From NCBI GenBank assembly GCA_018240465.1, contig JAFEFS010000100.1, positions 62,001-126,000 on the forward strand: a DNA stretch of 64,000 nt. The letters run 5' to 3'. The notes under the pieces were generated by a model, which was not told the origin of the DNA, did no database searches, and saw only the letters and a list, made by a program, of their open reading frames with translations. Shown piece by piece: positions 9,198 to 17,859 of this stretch. Position numbers and translations under genes: made by a program. The stretch is from Pseudomonadota bacterium. GTDB taxonomy: Bacteria > Pseudomonadota > Gammaproteobacteria > Xanthomonadales > Rhodanobacteraceae. Numbering within the stretch: position 1 is the first letter of the stretch; each line of letters starts with the position of its first letter.

Positions 9198-10646
9198 ATG
9201 AATGATTTGCCCGAACTCTGCAAGCAACCGAAGCAATTGATCGACAACGTTTGGCGCACCGGCACGGGAAATGCAGTCACCGAACTCGTCAATCCGGCGA
9301 ATGGCAGCGTGCTTGCGCGCTACGCCGGCGCATCGAAATCCGATCTCGATGACGCACTGGAATCGGCACGGAAAGCGTTTCCGCACTGGCGTGCGATACC
9401 CGCGTTCAATCGTGGCCAGGTACTGCGCCGCGCCGCCGCGCTGATGCGCGAGCGCATCGATATCATCGCCAGCGTGCTCACGCAGGAGGAGGGCAAGCCA
9501 CTCGCGGAGGCGCGCAGCGAGGTGCAGATCACCGCGGACATGTACGACTGGTTTGCCGAGGAGGGTGTGCGTGCCTACGGCCGCATCGTCCCGGCGCGCG
9601 GGCCGAATCTGCAGCAACAGGTGCTGCGCGAGCCGGTCGGCGTCAGCGCCGCCTTTGCCGCGTGGAATTTTCCCGCGCGCAACCCCGGCTACAAGATCGC
9701 CGCCGCGCTGGCTGCCGGTTGTCCGCTCATCGTCAAGCCTGCCGAGGAAACCCCGCTCACCTGTCTGCTGCTCGCGCAGGCACTCATCGATGCGGGCATG
9801 CCGCCCGGCGTGGTCAACGTCGTTTATGGCGATGCGCCGGCAATCTCCGAACATCTGATCGCGAGCGAGGTGGTGCGCAAGATCACGTTGACCGGTTCGA
9901 CGCGCGTCGGCCGCCTGCTTGCGGAACTCGCCGCCAAGGACACGAAGAAACTCACGCTCGAACTTGGCGGCCAGGCGCCCGTGCTCGTGTTCGACGACGC
10001 CGATCTCGATACGGCGATTCCGTTGCTGGTCGCGTCGAAGTTCCGCAATGCCGGCCAGACCTGCATCTCGCCGACGCGCTTCTTTGTCCAGGAGGAAGCA
10101 TACGAATCCTTCATCGATGCGTTTGCGCGGGCGGCGTTCGCGCTGAAACTCGGCGACGGCCTTGCCGCGGGTACCGCCATGGGTCCGCTCGTGCGCCGGC
10201 GGCGTGTCGCCGACGTGCGGGCATTCCTCGATGACGCCAAGGCGCGCGGCGCGCGTGTCCTCGATGGCGGTCAGATGAGCGATCCGGCCGGCGCTTTCCT
10301 CGCGCCGGTCGTCGTCGCCGATCTCGACGACGACGCCAAGCTGATGCACGACGAGCCGTTCGGCCCGATCATCGGCGTGACGCCGTTCAAGACACTCGAT
10401 GAAGCGGTGACGCGCGCGAACCATGTGCCGTACGGCCTCGCGGCATACGCTTTCACGCGCTCGCTGCACAACGCGCATGCGGTGTCGGAAGGGCTGGAAG
10501 CCGGCATGATCGGTGTCAACACCTGCAAGATCTCTTATCCGGAGACGCCGTTCGGCGGCGTCAAGGCGTCGGGTTACGGTTCCGAGGGAGCAATCGAGGG
10601 GCTCGATGCCTTCCTCGTAACGAAATCGGTGAGCATGGCGTATTGA
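9198..10646 (+). CDS. NAD(P)-dependent aldehyde dehydrogenase, succinate-semialdehyde type (GabD-like)
   Basis: 482-residue cytoplasmic dehydrogenase, last gene of the C45-ABC operon (ATG 9 bases after the ATPase stop, with GAGG upstream). The catalytic Cys289 lies in NAGQTCISP, the general base Glu255 in LELGGQAP, and the cofactor-site WNFPARNP is present. Length and the end motif (PFGGVKASGYGSEG) match succinate-semialdehyde dehydrogenases. In this setting it would oxidise the semialdehyde made by one of the two class III aminotransferases (succinic, malonic or glutaric semialdehyde). The exact chain length cannot be read from the sequence. Confidence 0.9.
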   Translation: MNDLPELCKQPKQLIDNVWRTGTGNAVTELVNPANGSVLARYAGASKSDLDDALESARKAFPHWRAIPAFNRGQVLRRAAALMRERIDIIASVLTQEEGKPLAEARSEVQITADMYDWFAEEGVRAYGRIVPARGPNLQQQVLREPVGVSAAFAAWNFPARNPGYKIAAALAAGCPLIVKPAEETPLTCLLLAQALIDAGMPPGVVNVVYGDAPAISEHLIASEVVRKITLTGSTRVGRLLAELAAKDTKKLTLELGGQAPVLVFDDADLDTAIPLLVASKFRNAGQTCISPTRFFVQEEAYESFIDAFARAAFALKLGDGLAAGTAMGPLVRRRRVADVRAFLDDAKARGARVLDGGQMSDPAGAFLAPVVVADLDDDAKLMHDEPFGPIIGVTPFKTLDEAVTRANHVPYGLAAYAFTRSLHNAHAVSEGLEAGMIGVNTCKISYPETPFGGVKASGYGSEGAIEGLDAFLVTKSVSMAY

Positions 10647-10672
10647 TGCCTCGCCAGAAAATTTCTCTCGGG

Positions 10673-10698
10673 GTCATTCTCGCGAAAGCGGGAATGAC
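10673..10698. repeat. Dispersed palindrome (REP-like) between convergent genes
   Basis: GTCATTCTCGC / GCGGGAATGAC with a GAAA loop and one mismatch. Related fragments of the GTCATTCCCGCGAAAGCGG type occur at 31736-31755 and, more distantly, 47783-47805. It lies between the dehydrogenase (+) and amidohydrolase (-) ends and may also act as a bidirectional terminator. Confidence 0.55.
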
Positions 10699-10710
10699 GA
10701 AAATCCAGAT

Positions 10711-12501
10711 TCAAGGTTTGGTGTGGACCAACTTGCCATCGAAAATCGTATAGTCGACTTTCGTATCGAGAAGCTTTTCCGGCGGCCCGGAAAGAACGTC
10801 GTCCGAGAGCACAACGAGATCGGCGAGCTTGCCCGGTGCGATGCTGCCTTTGATGTCTTCTTCGTGCGAGGAATATGCGGGATTGATCGTGTAAGCGGCA
10901 ATCGCTTCCTCGATCGTCATCGCCTGTTCCGGATGGAATACTTTTGTTGAGTTGCCGTGCGCGGTGCCCGCGTGCGGTGCTCCCTTGCGCGTCACCGCCA
11001 TGTACATGTTGAGCAACGGATCGTAAGTGGCAAGGCTCGCCTTGTTGAATGGGCCGGGCAGGTCGGAGACGATGTTGAGGCGCAGGCCATCGTCGATCAT
11101 CGTGCGCCAGGCGAATGCCGACTTCGCACGCTCCGCGCCGAGAATCGCTTCAAGTTGATCGGGATCGCGCATCATGTGATCGGGCGTGACGTCGGCGATC
11201 AAATGCATTTCGCCCGCGCGCTTGAGATCGGCCGGCGCCGGATACCAGGCATGGATCAGGCGATGGCGGCGGTCACGCGGTTTGCGCGGGTCGCCGTTGG
11301 CCTTCATAGTGTCGGCGTACCAACCGACCAGCTTGTGGATCGCCTTGTCGCCGATGATGTGCATGCCGATGTCGAAACCGGCGCGGTCGGCGGCGATGAT
11401 CGCCGCAGCGACCTTGTCCTCGCCCATGAAACGGTAGGCCCAGTCGCCGGGCAGCCCCATCGTGTCCTTGAGCGGTTCGAACATGAGCCCCGCATCGCCG
11501 AACACCTTGAGCGCACCGTATCGCACGAGCGCATCGCCCGAGCCAGGGCGAATTCCGATGCCGGAGAGTTCGCTCCAGTAGTCGAGCGGGAGGAAGGCGT
11601 AGACACGCACACTGAGCTGGCCGCGCTTCTTCAGATCCTCGAAGATTCTGCGATCGGAATAACTGCGCTCGACATAGGTCGGGTAGATCTGCCGCTGCGA
11701 AATTTCGTCGTCGCGCGTGATATCGGCGATCGATGTGATGCCGACGGCGTTGAGCTCCGCTTCGACGCCACGCGCGCCGATCAGCTTCTGCTCGCGTGTA
11801 GCCGGCGGCATGAGCTTTTCCATCGCCTCGCCGGCGCTGCCGTAAAGCATTCCTGTCAGCGTACCGGTTTTCGGATCGCGACCATACCTGCCATTACGCG
11901 GATCGGGCGTCTTTGCGGTTAGGCGCGCGAGTTGCAGCGCCTTGCCGTTGGCGAACCAGGCGCGATCGTAGCGGCGCAGCAGCACGGGATGGTTCGGCGT
12001 CAGTTTGTCGATCGCGGCAAGGTCCGGTTCGAACGAAATGAAGTCACCGGATTTGCCGTCCTTCGCCCTCGCGCCGGCGGCGAAATCGCTCCAGTCGCCG
12101 CCGGTGATCCAGATGCCGGGCGGCACGCGCGCGACGACCTCGGCGAGGCGCTGCATCATCAACTCGGGCGAGTTCACGTCGACCAGGCGCACCTGGAAAT
12201 ACCAGTCCACGGCGTTCTCGAAATGCGTATGCGCATCGTTGAAGCCAGGCAGCACGAGGCGGCCGTCGAGGTCGATCGTGCGCGTATTCGTGCCGCGCAG
12301 CGTGAGCACCTCCGCGTCGCTGCCGACCTTGACGATCTTGTTGCCGGCAACCGCGACGGCTTGCGCGACGGGCGGTCTCGCCTCGACGGTCCAGATCTTG
12401 CCGTTGTGCAGGATAAGATCGGCCGGTGCCGCGGCCAGTACCAAGGCAGGCGCCAGTACTGCGGCGGCCAGCAGGGGACGAATCATGGCGAGTGTTTTCA
12501 T
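10711..12501 (-). CDS. Exported YtcJ-like metal-dependent amidohydrolase
   Basis: 596 residues. An N-terminal signal peptide (about 23 residues ending in AAA) predicts export. The amidohydrolase superfamily pattern is clear: the beta-sandwich start LILHNGKIWTVE, the metal site LPGFNDAHTHF, a mid-protein HIIGDKAIH, RHRLIHAW, and the closing sandwich GKLADLVVLSDD. YtcJ-type enzymes hydrolyse amides or formamides. Divergent from the aminotransferase at 12725, with regulon site B between them. No convincing ribosome site before the chosen ATG; an ATG at 12486 is possible but would shorten the signal peptide. Confidence 0.88.
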   Translation of the reverse strand: MKTLAMIRPLLAAAVLAPALVLAAAPADLILHNGKIWTVEARPPVAQAVAVAGNKIVKVGSDAEVLTLRGTNTRTIDLDGRLVLPGFNDAHTHFENAVDWYFQVRLVDVNSPELMMQRLAEVVARVPPGIWITGGDWSDFAAGARAKDGKSGDFISFEPDLAAIDKLTPNHPVLLRRYDRAWFANGKALQLARLTAKTPDPRNGRYGRDPKTGTLTGMLYGSAGEAMEKLMPPATREQKLIGARGVEAELNAVGITSIADITRDDEISQRQIYPTYVERSYSDRRIFEDLKKRGQLSVRVYAFLPLDYWSELSGIGIRPGSGDALVRYGALKVFGDAGLMFEPLKDTMGLPGDWAYRFMGEDKVAAAIIAADRAGFDIGMHIIGDKAIHKLVGWYADTMKANGDPRKPRDRRHRLIHAWYPAPADLKRAGEMHLIADVTPDHMMRDPDQLEAILGAERAKSAFAWRTMIDDGLRLNIVSDLPGPFNKASLATYDPLLNMYMAVTRKGAPHAGTAHGNSTKVFHPEQAMTIEEAIAAYTINPAYSSHEEDIKGSIAPGKLADLVVLSDDVLSGPPEKLLDTKVDYTIFDGKLVHTKP

Positions 12502-12614
12502 GTAGCGTTGCCCACGACAACCTTCAGCTTGAGTGGAAAGGGTGGCAAAAGGCTCCGGCTACACGAAGCCACGAGAAACCAGATGCCCGCTGCCTCTGTT
12601 TCCACCACGCATAG

Positions 12615-12642
12615 ATTGTATTATTGCGATTATTAATGCAAT
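12615..12642. promoter_or_regulatory. Operator-like inverted repeat, site B of the regulon
   Basis: ATTGTATTA, 10 bases, TAATGCAAT. Both 9-base arms and the 10-base spacing are identical to site D at 20683, although the spacer differs completely. It lies between divergent amidohydrolase and aminotransferase genes. Confidence 0.75.
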
Positions 12643-12724
12643 CATGGATTTTCGACGGAACGAAGCGGTTCGGCAAGGAAGCAGTGGTTCCGCAACTTCG
12701 CATCGATCATGGGGGGAGGTTCTC

Positions 12725-13825
12725 TTGCGCTACGTCCGGATGCCCATCGAAGTCGAATCGCCGGAGGAATACGGCTACTCGCGCATTCGCTACAACCTGT
12801 CGGAGAGTTCCGTCTCCGACCGCAAGCTGTCGGATCTCGGGCTCACGATTCCCGATCTGACTTTGCTCTACGGCGAGCACCGCGGTCGCGAGCGGCTGCG
12901 TGCACTGATTGCGGCGGAGGGAATGGGGATTCGCCCCGACGACGTTCTGATCACCACAGGCGCGGCGGGTGCGCTGTTCATCATCTCGACCTCGCTGCTC
13001 GGCGCGCGGGATCATCTCATCGTCGTGCGTCCCAATTACGCGACGAACATCGAGACGCCGCGCGCGATCGGCTGCGCAACGACGCATATCGAATTGAGCT
13101 TCGACGATGGTTTCCGCATCGACTTCGATCGCGTCGCGTCCGGCTTCACGACCGCGACCAAGATGCTCAGTGTCACCTGTCCGCACAACCCGACCGGCGT
13201 CATGTACAGCGAGGCCGAGTTGCGCGGCCTGGCCGAACTTGCGCGGCGCAACGGCTGCGTCCTGCTCGTTGACGAAACCTATCGCGACCTGTCGTACGGC
13301 GGTGCGCTGCCGCTGGCGGCTTCGCTTGGCGACAACGTCATCAGCGTGGCGTCGCTGTCGAAGGCATACGGCGTTCCCGGCATCCGCCTCGGCTGGATCG
13401 TGACGACGAACGCGAAGCTACAGGAAACCTTTCTCGCCGCGAAAGAGCAGATCAGCATCTGCGGCAGCGTCATCGACGAGTGGATCGGCGAGCAGATCAT
13501 GGCGAACCGCGCCACCATTCTCGCGCCCGTGCTTGCCGATATGCGCTGCCGGCGCCAGCTCGTCGCTGACTGGATCGCAAAGGAAGAACTGCTCGAATGG
13601 GTTCCGCCGGCGGGCGGCGTGGTGTGCTTCCCGCGCATGCGTGACGCGCCTTCGGGCGGAACGGAGACATTCTATCGACGTCTGCTCGACGTCCACGGCA
13701 CCTATGTCGGTCCTGGGCGCTGGTTCGAGATGCCCGATACTTGTTTCAGACTGGGCTACGGTTGGCCGACGGCGTCCGAGCTGGCGGCGGGCCTGGAAGG
13801 AATATCGCGCGCACTGCGCGGCTGA
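12725..13825 (+). CDS. Fold-type I PLP-dependent aminotransferase (class I/II)
   Basis: 366 residues from the TTG at 12725, which has a strong GGGAGG site ending five bases upstream; the ATG at 12740 is the alternative but is poorly spaced. The PLP lysine is K213 in SLSKAYGVPGIRLGW. The upstream aspartate/arginine pattern (CPHNPTG, VDETYRDLSYGG) is standard for the class. A longer open frame reaches 12533 but would run through operator site B. The substrate is unknown. In context it could transaminate an amino acid released from the imported amide or peptide. Confidence 0.88.
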   Translation: MRYVRMPIEVESPEEYGYSRIRYNLSESSVSDRKLSDLGLTIPDLTLLYGEHRGRERLRALIAAEGMGIRPDDVLITTGAAGALFIISTSLLGARDHLIVVRPNYATNIETPRAIGCATTHIELSFDDGFRIDFDRVASGFTTATKMLSVTCPHNPTGVMYSEAELRGLAELARRNGCVLLVDETYRDLSYGGALPLAASLGDNVISVASLSKAYGVPGIRLGWIVTTNAKLQETFLAAKEQISICGSVIDEWIGEQIMANRATILAPVLADMRCRRQLVADWIAKEELLEWVPPAGGVVCFPRMRDAPSGGTETFYRRLLDVHGTYVGPGRWFEMPDTCFRLGYGWPTASELAAGLEGISRALRG

Positions 13826-13859
13826 GCACGGCGGATGAATATTGCATTAATCCTCAGGA

Positions 13860-13887
13860 ATTGCGTTTAGTGGCCATAAAGTGCAAT
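13860..13887. promoter_or_regulatory. Operator-like inverted repeat, site C of the regulon
   Basis: ATTGCGTTT, 10 bases, AAGTGCAAT, preceded by an extra half-site ATTGCATTA at 13841-13849 that equals the reverse complement of the right arm of sites B and D. It lies between the aminotransferase stop and the alpha/beta hydrolase start. It overlaps an upstream GTG at 13881, which argues against that codon being the start. Confidence 0.6.
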
Positions 13888-13919
13888 TTCTGGATCGTTG
13901 GTTCTTTAGTCGGATCGGA

Positions 13920-15623
13920 ATGCCCAAAATGAAACATCGTTTTGCACATTTCTTGTTCGGTCTGTTGGGAATCCTTCTGCTGCACTCTCCTCAGATGGAG
14001 GCCGCGGACAAACCTGCGAGCGCGGTGAAGACGGAAGTGCCTGTGCAGGCAAATCCGCAGGTGCCGCCGTTCGAGTGTGAAGCGCGCGTGGGTTACGATC
14101 GCGATCTGATGCTGCCGGGCTATCTGCTGCCTACCTCAGCGGGGCCACGCACCTGCATCCCGTTCACGAGTACAGCCGCGCATCCGCCGGCGGGCTATCG
14201 CGGCGATTTCTACGTTGACGAATTCAGCGACGCCAAGCTGCGCGCGCGCTGGCAGCGGTGCAAAGCCGACAAGGGTTGCTATGACCGCGTTTACAAGCAG
14301 GTCATGGCGCGCCATCCGCCGAATCGGGAATACAACGACAGGGATCCGCGGCACCGATTCCTGCTCGGCAAGGTCGAGGAGAAGGGCGGCGACACCGACT
14401 TGAAGTCGATCCGCCGTCCGGGGTTCTTCGCCACGGCGCCCTACGACGAGCCGATCGCCAGTGCCGATGCGCAAACCTATATCGTCGAATTCACCGCGCC
14501 CGCGGAACCATACGAGCGTCTGCACAGGAATCTGACCGCCGACATCAAGCTGCGCGGCTGGTACATCCGCGGTGCCGGCATCGACGACGGCAAGGGCGGC
14601 AAGATGCGTGCGCTGATCGTGATGAGCGGCGGCGGTGGCGACCGCGTCACCGCAATCGACGATCCGTCCGATGTGTTGTATTCGATCGATGCGAAGACGG
14701 GCGCGAGTATCCTCAACAGCTTCCCGAACAAGACCACGGGCGCGAAAGGCCAGGCCGCATGGCGCCGCGTGCAGGACAGCCTGCACCGCGCGGGGTTCGA
14801 CGTGCTCGCGTTCGACCGGCGCGGCATCGGCATTTCTGGTGGCTTCAGCGACACCAATACACTGCAGCAGGGTCGCGATCTATTGAACATCGTCGCCAGT
14901 TTGCGCACGGGCATCGGCCTGCGCGCGCTCGCGCCGAACGGCACCATCAGTCTGGGGCGCAATGCGGCGACCGCTCTTCGCGGGGACACGCCGGACGCCG
15001 GCTTGCCGGTGCTGCTGCTCGGCAATTCGCGTGGCACGATGGCGACGTCGTGGGCGATGACTATGAACTTCGACAAGGACTGCAGTTACGATCAGGCGAC
15101 GATTGCCTGCAAGCCTGCGGTCGCGGATCGCACAATTGAGGGTGCGATTCTCGTTGCCGAATTCTCGGCCGGTGCGGGTCACGTTCCTGCGGAAACCACC
15201 GCGGTCGACGACGGTCGCGGCCCCGGGCGCGATCGTGGCTTGTTCATCGGCGGTATCGAGGTCGAGCACAGCATCGTTTTCTTTCCAAGTTCCGCGACGC
15301 TCGCCGGCACTTCGAAATGGCCGAGTGCGTTCTTCGCGCGCGGTCTCTGGTGCTACGCCAGCGGATTGGAAGGCACGATTGACTCCTACGATCGGGTGAA
15401 GGGCCTGAAGGACCTCGTCGTCGTGCGCGGTCCGCATCCGTACGAGACTTGGCCCGAAGAGGAGCAGCAGCGCATGCAGGAACGCATGATCGCCTACGCG
15501 CAGGCCGTGGTGCTTGGGCGCGACGGCATTCCGGGCCGTCGGACCTGGTCGAACATGAAGGAGTTGGTGGCGACGACGAGCGACGTGTGGGAACCGTCGA
15601 CGCATCCCACAGTGGAGCGCTGA
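13920..15623 (+). CDS. Exported alpha/beta-hydrolase-like protein of unknown substrate
   Basis: 567 residues from the ATG at 13920; an ATG at 13929 is equally possible. A hydrophobic N-terminal stretch (FAHFLFGLLGILLL) followed by MEAAD predicts a signal peptide. Hydrolase features are FDRRGIGISGG and LLGNSRGTM with probable nucleophile Ser370 (G-N-S-R-G, a nucleophile-elbow variant). RGPHPYETWP near the end is a candidate for the catalytic-His region. The first 180 residues have several Cys pairs (CEARVGYD, RCKADKGCYD) that could form disulfides. Monocistronic, with operator site C upstream. I do not recognise a characterised homolog. Confidence 0.75.
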   Translation: MPKMKHRFAHFLFGLLGILLLHSPQMEAADKPASAVKTEVPVQANPQVPPFECEARVGYDRDLMLPGYLLPTSAGPRTCIPFTSTAAHPPAGYRGDFYVDEFSDAKLRARWQRCKADKGCYDRVYKQVMARHPPNREYNDRDPRHRFLLGKVEEKGGDTDLKSIRRPGFFATAPYDEPIASADAQTYIVEFTAPAEPYERLHRNLTADIKLRGWYIRGAGIDDGKGGKMRALIVMSGGGGDRVTAIDDPSDVLYSIDAKTGASILNSFPNKTTGAKGQAAWRRVQDSLHRAGFDVLAFDRRGIGISGGFSDTNTLQQGRDLLNIVASLRTGIGLRALAPNGTISLGRNAATALRGDTPDAGLPVLLLGNSRGTMATSWAMTMNFDKDCSYDQATIACKPAVADRTIEGAILVAEFSAGAGHVPAETTAVDDGRGPGRDRGLFIGGIEVEHSIVFFPSSATLAGTSKWPSAFFARGLWCYASGLEGTIDSYDRVKGLKDLVVVRGPHPYETWPEEEQQRMQERMIAYAQAVVLGRDGIPGRRTWSNMKELVATTSDVWEPSTHPTVER

Positions 15624-15636
15624 TCGTTTCGTAGTG

Positions 15637-15668
15637 AAAAACGCGATCGGCAGTGACTGCCGACCGCG
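15637..15668 (-). terminator. Rho-independent terminator of the binding protein-S9-gabT operon
   Basis: On the minus strand a 12-base stem with one mismatch (CGCGGTCGGCAG / CTGCCGATCGCG, loop TCA) is followed by TTTTT. It sits 8 bases past the stop of the gabT-like gene and 14 bases past the convergent hydrolase stop. Confidence 0.7.
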
Positions 15669-15675
15669 CTGGGAT

Positions 15676-16971
15676 TCATGCAGCTTTGCCGATCGCCGGT
15701 GAAAGTTCGCGCAGTCCGTCCGCAATGATGTCGAGGCCGGTGTCGACGAGTTCGGTCGAAGCGGTCAACGGCACGAGGATGCGGATCGCGTTGCCGTAGA
15801 TGCCGCAGGCCAGCAGGATCAGGCTGTTCTGCAGTGAATATTTGACGAGCTTCGTGGCGAGATCGGCGTCGGGCTTGCCGTCGGCGGTGAGCAGCTCGAA
15901 CGCGACCATTGCGCCGAGACCGCGCACCTCGGCGATCGCGGGAACCGCTTGCTGCAAGTCATGCAGCCGCTTCATCAGATGTTCGCCAAGCACACGACCA
16001 CGTTCGAGCAGGTTCTCCTGTTCGAACGTGCGGATCACCGCGATCGCCGCTGCGCAGGCGAGCGGGCTGCCTGCGTAGGTGCCACCGAGTCCACCGGGCA
16101 GCGGCGCGTCCATCACTTCGGCGCGGCCGACCACGGCGGACAGCGGAAGTCCGCCCGCGAGCGACTTTGCCGTCGTGATCAGGTCGGGTACGACGCCGGA
16201 ATGCTCGATCGCGAACCATTTGCCGGTGCGCCCGGCACCGGTCTGGATCTCGTCGTCGATCAGCAGGATGCCGTGCTTGTCGCACAGGCCACGCAGCCAG
16301 CGCAGGAATTCGAACGGCGCGACGTAGAAGCCGCCTTCGCCCTGCACGGGCTCGATCACGATCGCGGCGACGCGCGAAGGTTCGACGTCGTTCATGAAGA
16401 TCGTTTCGAGCGATGCCTTCGCGTCGTCGATCGACACGCCGTGCAGCACGTTCGGGAAGCGCGCGTGGAACACCTCGCCGGGGAACGGACCGAAGCCGAG
16501 CTTGAACGGATTGACCTTGCCGGTCATCGCCAACGTCATCAGCGTGCGGCCATGGTAGCCGCCCGTGAACGTGATCACGGCCGAGCGCCGGGTCGCGGCA
16601 CGCGCGATCTTGACCGCGTTCTCGACGGCTTCCGCGCCGGTCGTCAGCAGCACGGATTTCTTCGCGAAATCGCCCGGCGCGAGGGCGTTGAGCTTTTCGG
16701 CGACCTCGACATAGTTGTCGTGGGCGACGATCTGGAAGCAGGTGTGGCTGAAACGCGCGAGCTGCTCCTGCACCGCGGCGACGACCTGCGGGTGGCAATG
16801 GCCGGTATTGAGCACCGCGATGCCGCCGGCGAAGTCGATGTAGCGGCGGCCCTCGATGTCCCAGAGTTCGGCGTTGTCGGCGCGCGCGGCGAAGATCTCG
16901 TGGGTCTGCTTGACGCCGTTGGCAACGGCGGCGCGACGGCGTTGCATCCAGTCCTGATTGCTTTGGGTCAC
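15676..16971 (-). CDS. gabT: Class III aminotransferase, 4-aminobutyrate aminotransferase-like
   Basis: 431-residue cytoplasmic PLP enzyme expected to move the amino group of an omega-amino acid (GABA type) to 2-oxoglutarate. The PLP lysine is K269 in TTAKSLAGGLPLS. Upstream are the phosphate-cup LTTGAEAVENAVKIAR, TGGYHGRT, the EPVQGEGGF glutamate and the cofactor Asp in LLIDDEIQTGAGRTG. Length and start (VANGVKQTHEIFAARADNAELWDIEGRRYIDFAGG) are those of GabT. Last gene of the minus-strand operon, 15 bases after the preceding gene. GABA is the family prediction; 5-aminovalerate or beta-alanine are alternatives. Confidence 0.9.
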   Translation of the reverse strand: MTQSNQDWMQRRRAAVANGVKQTHEIFAARADNAELWDIEGRRYIDFAGGIAVLNTGHCHPQVVAAVQEQLARFSHTCFQIVAHDNYVEVAEKLNALAPGDFAKKSVLLTTGAEAVENAVKIARAATRRSAVITFTGGYHGRTLMTLAMTGKVNPFKLGFGPFPGEVFHARFPNVLHGVSIDDAKASLETIFMNDVEPSRVAAIVIEPVQGEGGFYVAPFEFLRWLRGLCDKHGILLIDDEIQTGAGRTGKWFAIEHSGVVPDLITTAKSLAGGLPLSAVVGRAEVMDAPLPGGLGGTYAGSPLACAAAIAVIRTFEQENLLERGRVLGEHLMKRLHDLQQAVPAIAEVRGLGAMVAFELLTADGKPDADLATKLVKYSLQNSLILLACGIYGNAIRILVPLTASTELVDTGLDIIADGLRELSPAIGKAA

Positions 16972-16986
16972 GACTTTTCGCCTCCG

Positions 16987-17778
16987 TCAGTGAGCGATCA
17001 ATTCATCGGCTACGACGGGCTGCATTTCCTTGCGCACGCTGTGCTTGTTGTCGGCGATGGCTTTCCAATCGGCGTTGTTCTTCAGCCGTTCACGTACTTT
17101 TGCCACGGTCGCGTCGCGTGCGCCGAGGCCGTCTTCATCGACGTATTCAAAAGCGAACATCGCACTCCATGGCCGGCCTGCCGGGTAACGCGAGAGGTAG
17201 AAGCCGTAGCCGGACAGCACACCCTCCTGCATCCAGCCGTCGGTCTGCGCCAGCACATAGGCGTCGACGTACTTGATGTAGTCGTTCACCGGGACGAGAT
17301 AGTCGTATGGGACCATCAGATAAACCGGCGGCTTGCCGTCCTTCGCCGGCTTCGACTTGCTGCGCATGAGGTCCGATACGGTGGTGTGGATCGCCGTGGT
17401 CAGCTCGAGCGCGTTCTGGCCAAGGCCCGCAGGATGGCTGGTCTCGACCTTCGCCCAGCGCGCCGTGCCATTTTCCGCGGCGAGCGTGACGATGGCGAAC
17501 ATGTCCCAGTTGTCGGAATCGATGTAGCGGTTGAAGTAGACGTGGTAGTCAGCGATCGCGCCCTCGCGTTTCCACGCGGTGAAGTCCTTGAGGCCAGTCG
17601 CGAGCATGTAGCTGCGCAGCTTCTCGCGGTTAGCAGGAGCAGTGTGATAGGCGATGAGCAGCGTGCGTGGGCCGCCCAGGCGTGGATCGGCGTCGGCGGC
17701 ACGGGCGGCAGTGAGCGTGCCCAGAAGCACCAGGATGGCTGCCGCGAAGAATTGCACTTTTGTCAACTTGGACTTCAT
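16987..17778 (-). CDS. Exported protein of unknown function
   Basis: 263 residues with a clear signal peptide (FFAAAILVLLGTLTAARA, cut near residue 28). The mature part is soluble and rich in aromatic residues, with YHVYFNRYIDSDNWDMFAIV and GYGFYLSRYPAGRPWSAMFAFEYVD, which look like two related strand-rich repeats. No catalytic motif recognised. It lies between the S9-type hydrolase and the gabT-like gene in one operon, so it may bind or process the same extracellular substrate. GGAG lies 7 bases before the ATG. Confidence 0.75.
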   Translation of the reverse strand: MKSKLTKVQFFAAAILVLLGTLTAARAADADPRLGGPRTLLIAYHTAPANREKLRSYMLATGLKDFTAWKREGAIADYHVYFNRYIDSDNWDMFAIVTLAAENGTARWAKVETSHPAGLGQNALELTTAIHTTVSDLMRSKSKPAKDGKPPVYLMVPYDYLVPVNDYIKYVDAYVLAQTDGWMQEGVLSGYGFYLSRYPAGRPWSAMFAFEYVDEDGLGARDATVAKVRERLKNNADWKAIADNKHSVRKEMQPVVADELIAH

Positions 17779-17859
17779 GTTCTTCTCTGGAGGAGATGAA
17801 AGCGGAAAGGGATGGACTCTCCTGCCACAAGCTTTGCTCGCGCCAGGAGTTGGTTTGAC

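Noticed and set aside
8586-10478. 630-codon open frame on the minus strand
   Set aside because: Antisense to the dehydrogenase and ATPase genes, which have full motifs on the plus strand.
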